Positions 46,183 to 59,879 of a stretch of DNA of 64,000 nt are shown piece after piece. The DNA is taken from NCBI GenBank assembly GCA_022575985.1, contig JAKSXM010000246.1, positions 11,984,001 through 12,048,000 on the forward strand, read 5' to 3'. A program made the position numbers and the translations under genes. The notes under the pieces were generated by a model. The model was not told the DNA's origin. It did not search any database and worked only from the letters and a program-made list of their open reading frames with translations. Source of the DNA: Anagrus nilaparvatae (taxonomy: Eukaryota; Arthropoda; Insecta; Hymenoptera; Mymaridae). How positions within the stretch are numbered: the first letter of the stretch is position 1; the number at the start of each line of letters is the position of its first letter.

Positions 46183-49100
46183 TGTCGATGCTTTTATTTT
46201 TTCTAATTATTTAAGTTCATTCATTTTTTAATTAAGAAAATATTTATTTTATATTATGTATTGTATGAAATGTTTTCGATCGATTCTTATATAAAAAGTT
46301 TGATCGAAAAAAAGATGATTGTTTTTTACTTAGATAAGAGAGAGCGTTATTAAATAAGATAAATCAAAGCTTATTATCAATAAATTAATAAAATCAGCCT
46401 TGTTATTATAAAAAGATATTATTTTAAATAAAATAAAAAGCATCGTCAAGAGAGATTTCTGCTAAAGAAATAATAAAACAAAGAAAACTAAATGTTTGTT
46501 TTAATGTGTAGATACTTGTAGATAGTATTAATGTAAATAAAATCGTGTTTAACATAAATACATTTAATTAATTTTTAAACGATTCGCATATATATAAATA
46601 TATATATATGTATTCGTTAATAAAAAAAGTATGTTATATTTGTTTAAATACACAGATAATATTCATAAATACACAAATACATTGTTATATTGATTGTACG
46701 CACGCGTTAATATTTTATAAAATTTTTGTTCGCTCTGATAAAATTATATTCGACCAGTGCTATAAAAGTCTAATCGTAAAAAAAATTTGATTTTTTTTAA
46801 CGATAAGTAAGATTATTTATTTTTATATTTTAATTATAACTCTTTTTAATTGCACGACTAATGTGAAACAAATAAAAAAACAAGAATTTAACTATAAAAC
46901 AAGTTTTTAAAATTTTGTATAACTAAAAATAAAAATTGGGCTTGTTTTAAAAATAATAAAAAATTTGTTTGCGATAAAAAGCCTAAAAATTAAGAATATA
47001 TATATAAATATTTTGTAAAAAATAATATACATAAAAAAAAAAAACTTGTAGAGAAAAATAAAATAAAATATATACAATTAAACATAAATAAATAAAACAC
47101 TCGATTTTTTTATTTCACTAACAAATTGGTCATTATTATTAAAAATTTTGTTGTATAATAATGTTTTACTGAATAAGAAACACATACTAACTTTCCTGTA
47201 TAAGCGCGCATTAAAAATCATTCTTAAGATAAAAATATCGTCGACGCACATGATAAAAATTCAATACACACATGACAAAATAAATAAAAACGTGAAGAAC
47301 AATATAGAAATATTAATAAATAATATTGGGGACTTTCTTTCTATAAATAAAAATGTTTTTTTGTAGTTAAAAAACCAACAACAAACCTATCTTTTTAGGA
47401 AGATTTTATCTTCAAAAAAGAGCAATTTCAAAAAAAAAATTTTATATTAGCAGCTTACTAGTATAAATAAGTCATAATAAATACATATAAATAGAGCCAA
47501 TAAAAAGCATTGATGCAAAATTAGTATTGTCTAGAAGCATATATTACATATAAATATGATGCTTAAAGTGATCTAGACGTGCTCTTGTGATATCAAGCTG
47601 CTCAAAAAAAAAATTTGTAAGTTGAAATAAATATAAAAAAAATTGTTTATTATCTTAGTATTAACGCTAATGATTAAATACTTTTCATATAATTATATCG
47701 ATCGAGTGGTAAATAAAAAGTTTTTTTAGAAGTTCTTTTTAGCAGGATTATTACTATATTTCTATAAGCAAGATCAAAAGTGAATGCTTATTCGCTGATA
47801 AAGAAATATAGTTTACATAAATAAATTGAAAAATTATTGTGCTGTACTGCCTATATATATATATATAAAAATATCGTCTAGAAAATTATTAGACTTTCTC
47901 TTACTCGATTAATTATGATTATTATTTATTTTCATTAATTAAAAAGGTAAAATCAAAAATTATATATTTTTTAAATTAAATTAGAAGCTAAAATTAATAC
48001 ATACATAGATTAATTAAAAAACTAAAATTGAGTTGTGAAATAATAATTTGTCAATGGAAAGGAAGCATATATTATACTGGACAACGATAAACAAATATTG
48101 TTTAGTAAATGTAAAATTAATGTTTATTGATGTAATGAGAATAATGTTTTTATTTGTTTATATTTAAGTATGCATTAGATTTAATTATTAGAACTGAGAA
48201 AGAAAATTTTATATATGTACGGTCTAATAAGACCTCTAATATTGGATATTGAATAAAAAAATAACTTCAATCAAAGTCAATATATTTGTAGAAAAAAAAA
48301 ACATTTGAAACAAAATATTGTTAATGATAGCTTATACTTCTGCAGAATAACACATAATTTAAAACACAAATAACTGTTTAAGTGTAAAATATGATTTTTA
48401 TTTGTTTCGTTAAGTATATGAATTATTTATTCGTTAAATAAAAATTAGTAATTAATTAAAACAGCTGCAAAGTATGTAATAAACTTTCTCGTATAAAAAA
48501 TGTATACATTATGTCAATTAGATTCAGACTGACTGCAAAATGTAAAAAAAAAAAACATTAATCGATGTTATTATTTAAAACACATTATTTTTTTAGTTTC
48601 TGTAATTTTATGTTATAGTTGTTGTTGTTATTGCACTAATAATAAATACTGGTCTTTAATAATTAAAAAATGAAAAATTTTAAATAAAAGGACTCTTTTT
48701 ATCGGATTCTTTCCCTTGTATCGAGAAAATATTTAATTTACTATTTTGTACATATCAACATTTGTTTTATAAAATTACATTAACAAAGCAGATAATAAAA
48801 TATATAGATAATCTTAAATAAGTTATAAATAGTGATCAAAAAAATAAAATAAAAGAGTTCGATTATCGATCACAAAAAAACATGCATTTATTATATAGAA
48901 AACATTCAAAAAATAAAAAAAAAAAAAAACCAGAAAAAAAAACTTGATCTGGACCAAAAAAAGAAAAATACAATTTTACACTTTTGTCAAAAATAAAAGA
49001 TATAAACAGCTATTATTATAAAATATATACTCGACTAACAAAAAAAAAATTTAAGTCTTAGTCGTATAATCGACTGAGTAATAAATACACTATAATAAAA

Positions 49101-49664
49101 AATCAATGTAATATTTTACTACCTCTGAAAAATTATTGATAGAAAAAGAAGAATTTCAGAGGATTTTATTTGTATAAGTGTTAATTTATATTAAATAAAA
49201 CTATTTTATTCATGTGACGAGTCATGTTAAAATATATAGGAATGTATGCGTTGCGGATATCAGACACAGAAACACAAACAGTAAAATTTTATTTTTAACG
49301 CGTACCTAATTAATTAAAAACATGTACAATTAATAATATCATACCTAAATTTATTATTTTAAATACACATACACAAACATTAAAAATGTGCCGAAGAAGC
49401 TCAAAAAAAGTATAAAAGAATGTAAATTTATAAATAAAAAGAAAGATATTAAAAATTATATATTTGCAAAATAAATTTTTGTATAAAGTTATTAAAGAAA
49501 TTTCTGATTTTTCAAATAATATTTTTAAAAAATGTATAGTATACAGTAAGTATGTAAGATATTTAAGGAAGAATAGAAAATAATGTACAAAAAAGAAATG
49601 GGTTAGATATGTTTAAAAAACACTTCCTTATTTTTTTAGATAAAATAATATTCAAATACCTAAA

Positions 49665-50590
49665 AAATGTAGGAGGTGAAATATGTAAAAATGGACCTAT
49701 GTTTGCTAGGTTGAATTTTTAGTTTTGATCCATGTTTTTGGGAAAGATTTTTGAAAAATAAGATGCTTTTGAAAATTTTGGGAATCTAAGTTTAAACTGA
49801 GATTCAAAAACTCTTTTTTGCTGTTTTTCAATTCTTGGAGACAATTTCAAAAAAGCCAAAAAATCATGAACGAAAATTTGTCAAATATTTTGAAAGTATA
49901 AGTGCTAAGTAAATTAACACTAAATTCGTCATTAGTTTTCTGGAAAATTGAAAAAAAAAAACAATTTTTGCAAAATATTATAAAAATAGAACTTTTCGCA
50001 ATTTTTCTTTTACTCGAAATTTGAGCTTTTTTAAAAAAACACAATTTCGTATATTTTAAAAATTTTAGAAATTGTTTATCAGAGGATTTTTTAATTATGA
50101 AAATTATTTCTATTGGCCAAAGTTATAAAATTTGGTAAAAAAATCAATTTTACTTTCGCAGATTTAAATAAACGATAAGAATAGATTTCCTTTCACAATA
50201 GTTAAATATTATTCTAAATAAATTCATCCTCCAATAAATTTGCACATTTATACTCCCACTACTTTTACTTCTTATACTTGAAACAAACTGTTAAGAGTTA
50301 CCCACAATTGAATTGTTTGAGATTTTTCCAAAAAATTTGCTAAAACTATTTTTTTTAAACTTTTTGTGAAAATCAGTTTTTTATACCCTTTGGGTTTTCA
50401 GAAAACTAATGGTATCGATTTTCAGTATTAAAAAAAAATTTTACTATAAATCTTAACTTTCAAAATTTTCTGCAAGCTCCTGTAATTGATTTTAAACTTT
50501 TTATTTCAAACCCTAATAAAACTCAAATTTAAAATCTAAGAATCCTTCAACCTAGCAAAAACTTGACACAAAATCTACCTCCTAAAACAT
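49665..50590. mobile_element. fold-back MITE-like repeat, about 925 bp
   Basis: Left ATGTAGGAGGTGAAATATG and TTGCTAGGTTGAA pair with right TTCAACCTAGCAAAAAC and TCTACCTCCTAAAACAT. Inner segments (TTTTGGGAATCTAAGTTTAAA against TTTAAAATCTAAGAATCC) also pair. No coding content. It lies between OXR1 and hydroxyacid oxidase. Confidence 0.5.
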
Positions 50591-51096
50591 CCTTTAATTT
50601 TCTTGCATTTCACAAATATAAATACAGTAAAAAATTTTCATAAAAAAAAGAAACAAAATATTTTTAATACATATAAATAAAATATAAATAATATATAAAT
50701 AATACACCGCAGCGCTGATTTGAACTAAAAATTATCAAAAAACAGTTCTAAATTTTTCTTTTTTGTATATAACAAATATAAAATTACAAAATAAAAAAAA
50801 AACCAAAAAAATATATATATTTATGAATGTGTGAATGTTTGAAGAACTTAATGTAAATCTATTAATTTATAAAAAAAATTTCTGTTGTTTTTTGGTACAT
50901 GTAAAAAAATAATAAAATTTCGATATTTACATTAATTAAAATATTATTAATCGTATATATACATATATATAAGCGTTCAAAAAAGTATGTGTGTTATATA
51001 TACTAAAAAAAATATTGTTAAATTAAAATAATTAAACTATAAATAAGCATAAAAATTTACACATACAAAAAATATTATTTTTTAATTTTTAGTTAA

Positions 51097-51098
<2 letters not shown>

Positions 51099-51132
<34 letters not shown>
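51099..51132. repeat. poly(A) run of 34
   Basis: A pure A34 run directly preceded by TTAAAT. It may be a microsatellite or the tail of a retroposed sequence. No coding or SINE-like body is recognisable upstream. Confidence 0.8.
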
Positions 51133-51137
<5 letters not shown>

Positions 51138-51510
51138 GTCAATATATTTCCAGATTTAAACATAAAATTAAATATATATAAATATATAGAATTTAATATC
51201 TAATTTTATTATTATTTTTTAAAAATTATAGTCAAAATTTACATATAAATAGTCGATATATTAAAAATCATTAAAATATATTTCAAAATATGAACAATGC
51301 GACTATATATATATATAATATATATATATATATATTATGCTGAGCATTATAATTATAAATTATATATATTGTGTATATGAACAAAAAAATTATTATTATA
51401 TGAAAGAAAAAGTGAATAAAAAAACAAATATATTATATATTAAACAATATTTAAAAAATATTTTATTTTTTTCTTTTATTTATTTACAATAAAAACCTTT
51501 ATTTTGTTTT

Positions 51511-54500
51511 TTAAAGTTTACTGTAGTAAGATTCGTGGATAACCATGTCTTTTGTTACTTGATTTATGTTTGAGCAGCCAGCTAATGCAAATGATTTGTC
51601 GATTTCTTTATGCATCATTTCTAAGATTTTTTTGGCACCTTCTTCACCTGAATGAGCTAGGCCCCATAGCATTGGTCTGCCGAAAAATACCTAAAATAAT
51701 TTTTTATTTATTTAGGTTTATTAGGTATTTGGAATCCATATTTATTTTATTGTATTCTAAAGAAAATGTGGCTGCTGGGACTAAAGGGTTATTGGATTCA
51801 ATTTAACTTTTGGCAAATATTTTTTTTTTCTTTTTAGAATCCCTCATTTAAAAAGTTAGTATTTTTTTACCATTCTTGCTCCAAGTGCTAAAGCTTTAAA
51901 AACATCAGTTCCTTGTGTTACTCCGCCATCTAAATAAATTTCTACTTTTCCATTAACTGCTTTTACTATCTCAGGTAAGGCCTCAATCTATTAAAAAAAT
52001 AAATTAATTATTTTTATTTAAAATTGGTCTATATTTACAATCATTAAGTAAATTTTTTGGATTACTGTTGCTGGTGTACCATCAATTTGACGCGCACCAT
52101 GGTTTGATACTAAAATTGCATCAGCGCCAAATTTTATTCCTAACAATGCATCCTCGGCTGTTAATATCCCTTTTAATACAATTGGTAATTTTGTTACACT
52201 AAAAAATAGAAAAAAAATTCACTTACATTCATTTTCATGAAATTTTTTATCATTTATTGTACCTCTTTAACCAAGTTACAGCATCCCAAGTTAAAGAATC
52301 ATCAAATAAATTTGTAACATATTCAGTTAAACCAGAACCTTCTTTTGCTGTATTTATTTTATTCGAAAGTAAACCATCGAAATTAGCAAATCTAATAAAA
52401 TAAATCATTAATTTTTATTTTTTATAAAAAAATTATTTTATTTTTTTACCTCAAATGTTTTGGCAAAGTAAATTTATTTCTTATGTCTTCCCTTCGATCA
52501 CCAAACATTGGCGTATCAACCGTAAGTGCTAAAGCCTTAAAACCTGCTTTTTCTGCTCGGCGAATTAAATTTAATGTAATTTTTCTATCAAAATAAACAT
52601 AAAGTTGAAACCATTTTATTGCTTTTGGTGCTGCTTCAGCTACTTCTTCGATACTACTTGTTGATATTGTTGATAATATAAATATTGTTCCTGCTGCTTC
52701 AGCAGCTATTTTTTAAAAAGTTATTAAATTTTTAATTATTTTTATTCAAATTATTTTTTATTTAATTAATTATTGTTTAACTGAATATAGATTATATTTT
52801 ATTTTAAATTTGTTTGTCTGACTGTTTACGTCTGTTACTACTGCAACAGGTGCGAAAATATTTACTGTTACTACTGATTTAGTAGTAACAGACAAGAAGA
52901 GTCAGCCCTTTGTGTATATAATCAGAATATAATGTATAGTTTAAAAAAATGTCCAAATTATCTATATAAACTTGGAGATCAGACTTTAAATACCTAAAAA
53001 TTGGCAAATGTAAAAAAAAATGATAGCTCGTCATATAAGTTGGATTAGTCCATGTATAATTTTAAATAATCGCATATTTTAAAAAATCAGCAAGTGATCC
53101 CACGCAATTTTTAACAGTGTACTCCAAGGTACTCTTTATTTTTAGATTTCGTGAATATTTTATCAGTTAAAATTCGATACACGTAAGCAAAACATATGTT
53201 ACAAATAGTGCTTCTGTAAATATTTTTAATTTCCGAATCGAAAACATTATAAAACAATAATAATATTTAAAATTTGTAGGTTAGAAATAATTTGATGTTA
53301 CTGTTAAACATCAACACACATTTTTATGAAGGTAAATAAAATTTTTGAAAGATTTAAAAATAATTTTTAAACTAATAAAATTTACCAGAAAATATTTATT
53401 TATCAAAATAAAGTTTTAATACAATTAAAATTTTTGGAGTCGTTAACAATTTTGTTTTTGTTTTATTGTAAATAATGTTAAAATATGTTATAATTAAATA
53501 ATTTTTTAATAATAAATTATTTTATATTATTTATTTATTTTAAGAATCATGCAATATAATTTTGAGGAGCAAAAATGAAGCGAAACTTTATTAGTTGGTT
53601 AAAATTTTTGGTCTTAATAATAATAACTGTTTTTATGACCAAATTTATATTTCATTTCATTCGTGAACAACAAAAATCTATTAACTCTCCAACAACACCA
53701 TCATCTCTTCAGGTATTTATTATTTTACAAATTTATAATTATGAGCAACCATAATTTATAACCTTTAAAATAATTTAAATTATATAGTTTAAAGGTAATG
53801 AATTAATAGACTGGCATGATTACAAAAAAATTGAAGAAGAAGAAAAAAGAGCAGGTATCGGAGAAAATGGAAAACCTGCCACACTTCCTCCTGATACGGA
53901 TGAACTTAAGGAGAAACTTTATAAGGTTAATGGTTTCAATGCTGCGCTAAGTGACCTGATTTCTTTAAATCGATCAGTACCTGACATTAGACATAAAGAT
54001 TGTAAATCAAAAAAGTATTTAAAGAATTTAGATTCAGTTTCAGTTATAGTTTCATTCCACAATGAACATTTTAGTACGTTAATGAGAACATGTTGGAGCG
54101 TTATTAATCGTTCTCCATCTTATTTAATAGAAGAAATCATACTCGTTGATGATGCTAGTACAAAAATTGAGCTAAAGCAAAAACTAGATAAGTATGTAGA
54201 AAAACACTTGCCTAAAGTTAAAATTGTTAGATTACCTAAGCGTTCTGGATTAATAAGAGGTAGATTAGCTGGTGCTAAAAGAGCAAAAGCCAAAATTCTT
54301 GTCTTTCTTGATTCTCATAGTGAAGCAAATGTAAATTGGCTTCCTCCATTATTAGATCCTATTGCCAAGGATTACAAGACTTGCGTTTGTCCTTTTATAG
54401 ATGTAATAGCATTTGAAACATTTGAATATCGAGCTCAAGATGAAGGAGCAAGAGGAGCTTTTGACTGGGAATTATACTATAAAAGATTACCATTACTTCC

Positions 54501-57500
54501 AGAAGATTTAAAGAACCCATCTAAACCATTCAAAAGTCCAATAATGGCTGGTGGCTTATTTGCCATAAGCGCAAGATTTTTTTGGGAATTAGGAGGATAC
54601 GATCCGGGATTAGATATTTGGGGTGGTGAGCAATACGAGCTTTCATTCAAAATTTGGCAATGTGGGGGAACAATGCTGGATGCTCCATGTTCAAGAGTAG
54701 GTCATATATACAGAAAATATCCACCCTTTCCTAATCCAGGTCATGGAGATTTCTTAGGTAAAAATTATAAAAGAGTGGCTGAAGTCTGGATGGATGAGTA
54801 TGCGGAATATGTTTATAAAAGGCGTCCTCATTTGAGATCTATAGATCCTGGAGATTTAAGTGAACAAAAATCTCTTAGGAAAAAATTACACTGTAAACCT
54901 TTTAAATGGTTTATGGAAAAAGTTGCATTTGATTTGGTGGAGGTTTACCCACCTATCGAACCTGACGATTATGCTTACGGTGAGATTAGAAATATAGGTT
55001 ATTCAAATTTGTGTGTCGATTCTACTGGAAAAACAAAAGATGATGAACTTGTAGTAAATGTATGTAAAAAAGATAAAAAACGTATTAAAGGAGACCAAGA
55101 ATTTCAATTTACTTGGCGTAAGGATCTACGAATAAATAAACGTACAGATTGCTTAGACGTCTCAAAAGGTAGTAATAAATCTCCTGTTAATTTGTATCCT
55201 TGTCACGGTAAACAAGGTAATCAATTATGGCATTACGATTTTGAAAAAAAATGGATAATTCATGGACTTGGACAAAGATGCCTCGATTTAGATATAACTT
55301 CTTATAAATTATTTGTTACAAACTGTGATTCTACATCTTCCTCTCAAAAATGGCAAGTAGAACATGTAAATTTAGATGCCATTAAAAATTGGGATAACGT
55401 CAAACCTTAATTTTAATTTTTTATATTGCCATATTTTATTAAAAGCATGTATTGTATAATTACTAGTCATTTTTATGGCATTTATTAGGTAACAAGATAT
55501 TTTGTTTTCTTGATAATTTTAAATATCAAAAGAGACCTTTTTTTTTGTGAATAAGTGCCTTACTGAGATTTTTGATGTCTACAAATATATTTAAAGTATT
55601 ATCAGTAAAAATACTGAACAGTACTATGTGCATTTAATAAAACTTTATTTTAAAAAATGTTTGTTAAATAATTTAAATGTAATAGATTATTTAATCAAAA
55701 GTATGACTATTTAAAAAAAATAATTATGGATGTTAATGATCAATGTAGTTTAGTTAATTATTAATGATTAAAAGACAGTAAAATGAATGTTTTATATTTA
55801 TATGACTATATTAATGGTATTTTAATGTACATAGAGACAGTTTCTTCCAAACTTATAAATCCGTTAACTACTGTACCTTCTTTGTAAAATAAGATTCTAA
55901 AATTCAATTATTGAAATTATTATATTTAGGTAGGTGGTAAAAGAAATTATAATATTTAGGTATGTACTTTGTTATAAATGTAAATCTATGAAAAAAAAAA
56001 CTTGTGAAACTAATGAAAATTTTTATGATATAAAAAAAAAAGTAAAAATTAATAACTTCTGTGATAGGTTTTGTAAGTTTAGAATATTAGATTGAAAATC
56101 CTTTATACTGTATGTAAATTGTTATCTAAATATTGTAATTAAACTATTTTTTGAAAAAACTTTTAATAAAAATTGATTTAAAAAAATTAATGTTTTAATT
56201 ATTGAAATTCTATGTACCTTTAACAGTTGCACATTCACCATCTGGATGTGCCATTTTTTGCATTGCTGTTGGTGATATACCTAATGGCATTGATACTTTT
56301 TCACCTAAAACTGTTGTGCTAATATCTCTTTTACCAACATTTCTTAATACTCTTGGTCTTATTTTGATTCTGAATAAAAAGGTAATTTTGTATAATTATA
56401 TTTTTCAAATTAATGGGTTTGGGTAATTATGAGGTAAATTTTAGACTATACTTTAACTATATTTAATTATTGTTTAAATTTTAGTTTATTATGATCAACC
56501 ATTTATGTGGTATCGGTTAAAATTATAATAATAAAAGCAGTTTTTCAATTTTTTTTCTTTATTCGCGAATCATGGTGTGATGCTTATTGAATTTTTCACT
56601 AAAAATAAGTAATTTTTTTGGAATTCTGGTAATATCAGGTAAAATAATTTAGAAAATTGTATTTTCTCTTTTTCAAAATATTGTGATTTAACTTTTTATG
56701 GTATTATAATTATATAATAATATTGGAATTTAATCAATTTTTAGATCAATTTAACGTTTAAATAAATCCAGCCTTGTAATCAAATTATTCCAACAAAAAA
56801 ATTGAATTATAAAAAATTTAATAAAGTAGCAAATTTTCGATAATGTTTTAATATTTTTTTATCCAATTTTCTGAAATCTAATTTTTTTAGTACTGATTTG
56901 GCAACAAAATAAGATTTTATGAAGGAAAATATTTAGCATAAAATACACAGTGAGGAATCCAGTTAAATTTTGCTGTGAGTTTATATAATATTTTCAGCCT
57001 GTGCTATTGTTTTGTTTTAATGTATTTTTTAACGATTTATAAAATTAATTTGGATTCCATAATTTCAATTATTGAGGACTACTAAGAAAATCTCTTAATG
57101 AGTTTCTCTAAAAGGATATTTTGGATAACTTTTACATATATTTAGGGTTGCACCTTGATACGAGTTCAGTAAATTATTGAAATCGAATAGTAAAATTTTT
57201 GATTATTTTTTTCAAATAATAATTGGTTTTTTTTGTGAAAAAATACTTTCTCTGTTTATTAAAAATCATTGAACCACTTTTTATCATAATCTAATCGAAG
57301 ATAATTCAAAAGTATGAAAAAAGATGCTGGTATCTCGTAAACATTAGACTTGAACTAATTTTAAAATTATTTCCATCAGTCCCAAAATTTACTTCATAAT
57401 ACCCATAATTAAATCCTAAAATTTTACTTGTTAAAGGCATCTCTATTCCATTGTAAAGTTGTTTCATCACCTGCACCACTTTTATAATAATCTCTTGCTG

Positions 57501-57561
57501 CTGGTGGTAAATTTTTTAACGCATAATCTTCATAATCTTTTACACACACAAAATTCGACAT
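51511..57561 (-). CDS. HAO1: peroxisomal 2-hydroxyacid oxidase (glycolate oxidase family), 7 exons
   Basis: FMN-dependent oxidase converting 2-hydroxyacids such as glycolate to 2-oxoacids with release of H2O2. Exons in transcript order: 57561-57428, 56369-56218, 52705-52450, 52391-52263, 52198-52066, 51987-51871, 51690-51511; 1,101 nt, 366 residues, close to the usual 370. Start [14 protein letters not shown]; an upstream in-frame Met exists but would add a non-homologous tail. Active-site features: Y26 ([10 protein letters not shown]), QLY with Y131, TVDTP, K233 ([10 protein letters not shown]) and catalytic H257 and R260 ([13 protein letters not shown]). Phosphate-binding [10 protein letters not shown] and FFGRP follow. 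It ends in SKL, the type-1 peroxisomal signal. At V-T-Q the usual basic residue(s) of GGVR(R/K)G are absent. Intron 2 (52706-56217) holds a GalNAc-transferase gene on the other strand. Confidence 0.95.
52706..53574. other. host intron / upstream region of the nested gene
   Basis: AT-rich DNA between oxidase exon 3 and the GalNAc-transferase start, where that gene's promoter and 5'UTR should lie. GTCTGTTACTACT (52830-52842) recurs inverted as AGTAGTAACAGAC (52881-52893), with another direct CTGTTACTACTG between them (52865-52876). This is a small stem or a symmetric protein-binding site. Nothing else stands out. Confidence 0.45.
53575..55410 (+). CDS. polypeptide N-acetylgalactosaminyltransferase (GalNAc-T10/Pgant6-like)
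   Basis: Golgi type II membrane enzyme that moves GalNAc from UDP-GalNAc to Ser/Thr, starting mucin-type O-glycosylation. Exons 53575-53712 and 53788-55410 (75-nt intron) give 586 residues. A membrane anchor lies at about 8-30 ([16 protein letters not shown]), then a stem, then the GT-A catalytic domain: [19 protein letters not shown], the D-x-H metal site LDSH (D221, H223), [10 protein letters not shown] and [13 protein letters not shown] (E327). VGHIYRK (H352) completes the site. A ricin-type lectin domain from about 446 has CLDV, GNQLWHY and the QKW motif, ending near the C-terminus. [18 protein letters not shown] and MDEYAEY point to the GALNT10/Pgant6 branch. It is complete and has one intron. 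It lies entirely within intron 2 of the hydroxyacid oxidase gene, antisense to it. AATAAA occurs near 55638. Confidence 0.95.
55411..56217. other. 3' flank of the nested gene inside the oxidase intron
   Basis: AT-rich and without ORFs. Carries candidate AATAAA signals for the GalNAc-transferase (for example near 55638 and 56165). No repeat recognised. Confidence 0.5.
56370..57427 (-). other. hydroxyacid oxidase intron 1
   Basis: 1,058-nt AT-rich intron between the first two coding exons. The splice ends are AA|GTAAAA and TTTTTATTCAG|A on the minus strand. Nothing else recognised. Confidence 0.7.
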
Positions 57562-58148
57562 GATTATTATTGATATTTTTTTAAATAAATTAAAAAACTG
57601 AAAAAAAAACAATGAATTTATTTAATAATATTTTAAGTAAAATATATTTTTACAATTATGTAATATTATTTTTTACGCGTATATAAAAACTTACATTAAT
57701 TAAAAATAAAAATTTCCATAAAATATGTTAACGAACTATAAACTAAAAAGCCACACGATCACTAAAATTCACTGTCAATGATAAACTGATAATAATTTAT
57801 TTCCTTGAATTTAAACAAAAATTATTTATATTAATTAAAAAACGAATTTATTATACAAAATCTTATAAATACGGAATAAGAAAATCATTCTCTGTGTTAC
57901 ATGATAAATGTGAGATATATCTCTTGAAATTTTTTTTTTTGAATCTTTCTCTATTCACATACTAAGTTTATTTATCAATTTTTTTAACGAGTTATTGATA
58001 ATTTTATGTGTGAATCGACAAAAACAATAATTTTATTTTTCTCTTGTATAGATATTTTAAATTTTATTTATTTTGTAAAATTAATTTTTATTATCAATAC
58101 CACTATTTTTTTAATATTTGATTTAATAATGTTTAATTTTAGAGGTTT

Positions 58149-58674
58149 CACGGTGGGTTTTAATCAGGGTTTTAAAAGTAGGTAATTGATATGCAAATTT
58201 TTTATCTTTTTGGCGACGTAGAAATTTTCTTATTATTTAAAAAATTTATCAAAGAAATTGGAATTTTTTGTTTATAAGTGAATTTGAAGTATTTTTAAAA
58301 TTTTTAAATTTTTTGAGTCATTAAAAAAATTTTTAACTCATATTGATTTTTTGGAGGCCAAATCTAAACATCAATTCAATTATCTAAAAAAACAACTCGT
58401 TTTAATCATCTTACTCGACTTAATCAACTTAAACTATATTTTTCAAAATTGCTGCACATAGTTGGGTTGCTTTGCTTGAAAATTTTAAGCAACTGTTTAA
58501 ATTTTCATGCAGGATTGAAAATTTGCTTAAAATTAAATTTTTTTTAGTGATATGCGTTTAAGTTGTTTGATGAAAATTCAAGCATTTAAATGGAAATGCT
58601 ATATTATTTGAAGAGCATTTAGAAGTTTTTGTAGAAATTCTTAGTGTAATTAAAATTCTTTCAAGCCCACCGTG
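58149..58674. mobile_element. MITE with CACGGTGGG ends, 526 bp
   Basis: The termini CACGGTGGGTTTT and AAGCCCACCGTG are inverted over at least 9 perfect bases. CAC..GTG ends are seen in the CACTA and Transib/Chapaev groups, but no clear target duplication is visible, so the family is not assigned. No ORF. The interior repeats TGCTTGAAAATTTTAAGC and TTGCTTAAAAT-like motifs. It lies upstream of the oxidase start. Confidence 0.5.
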
Positions 58675-59129
58675 CGGTATCTCATTTATTATTTAAATAA
58701 TCATGTAATCTTAATACATTATCACGCAATATTTATGTAATATAAATTAAATTAATTCAACTTTATCTTATTTCATTTCTTTAAACGTTTTATTAAAAAT
58801 ATACTTAGTTATTTAACTAATTATAAGGAGGCTCTTTTTCAGAGTATTTAAAGTCATGGGGTGCATTTAAAAACTTATTAGATATTTTTCTATTATTTCG
58901 TCGATACTTCTTAGAGATTTTATTTAAGGAAATATAAAAAACGCTGCCCAATTATATGATTCCTTAATCAATGACAAATATATTCATATTAGTTGAAAAT
59001 TCTTACAATTTTATGTATCATATTTGAGAAATAAAGTGACACCAAATGTATTAAAATTCGAACTCCTGAGAAAAAAATTAGTTATTACGTAAACGATAAA
59101 AAGAATGGAGAATTTTTTTTTTTTTTTAC

Positions 59130-59665
59130 CGAAGAAATATACGAGATATTGAGAAATAATAAATTACTGGAAACTAGAATTCCCGCGGGAAAAAATCAGG
59201 TATTGCTTCCAAAATGAAAAAAAAAATAATTTTGTTTTTTTTTATTTTTTGATTCGAAAAATTTTGACAAAAAAATGTTCAAAAAATTAGGTTTCATATC
59301 CGAGAGATCAAATAAAAATGAAATTTCTAAATTTAGTAATTACAAATAAAAAATTTTGGTACTACGTCCAAAAAGAAAAAAAAATTTCATAAATTAGTTA
59401 TCAGATCCAAAAAATCGAGTAAAAATGATATTATCAAAATTAGTACATATTTCAAAAGAAAAAAAATGATGGCGTTTTTTTTTAAATTTTGAATGCAAAA
59501 AATTTTAAGAAAAAAATTTTCAAAAAATTAGGTATCAAATCCGAGAAATTGAATAAAAACAATATTTATAAAATTATTACTTCTGATAGTAAAAATTTTG
59601 AACAAATTAATTATCAGATCCGAGATATCGAGTAAAAATGATATTTCTAAATATTATTACATTCA
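59130..59665. repeat. degenerate tandem repeat
   Basis: A unit close to TTAG.TATCA.ATCCGAGA.AT, then AAATAAAAATGATATTTCTAAA, recurs about five times (near 59139, 59290, 59398, 59528 and 59608) at intervals of roughly 80-150 bp. A-rich tracts lie between copies. ORFs in it are translations of the repeat. Confidence 0.5.
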
Positions 59666-59879
59666 TAGAAAAAATGAGGTATTGCATCCAAATTAAAAAA
59701 AAATTAATTTTTCTTTTAAATTATTTTGATTTCTCGCCAGTCATAGTACTATTAAATATTCAAAGTACCAATATCACAGTACTATTATTACTTTCCTATT
59801 CGTTTGTACTCCAGTCAATTGTAATCCAGTCAATCCATTCTAATTTTAAAATCAACTCTGCACTTAACATCCTGCTCTC

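Larger units (their letters stand above)
45700..51510. other. OXR1 3' region and tail-to-tail spacer
   Basis: No coding ORF. Extremely AT-rich with many AATAAA/ATTAAA hexamers, so the OXR1 3' end cannot be fixed and the 3'UTR may be several kb long. Contains an (ATT)n run at about 46143-46182, an inverted repeat at 49665-50590, a 34-A run at 51099-51132 and an (AT)n stretch at 51304-51336. The minus-strand hydroxyacid oxidase ends at 51511, with TTTATT (AATAAA on the minus strand) between about 51475 and 51505. Confidence 0.65.

Noticed and set aside
59130..59665. Regularly spaced repeat units resembling a CRISPR-like array
   Set aside because: Units are diverged and unevenly spaced, and the genome is eukaryotic; it is a decayed tandem repeat.
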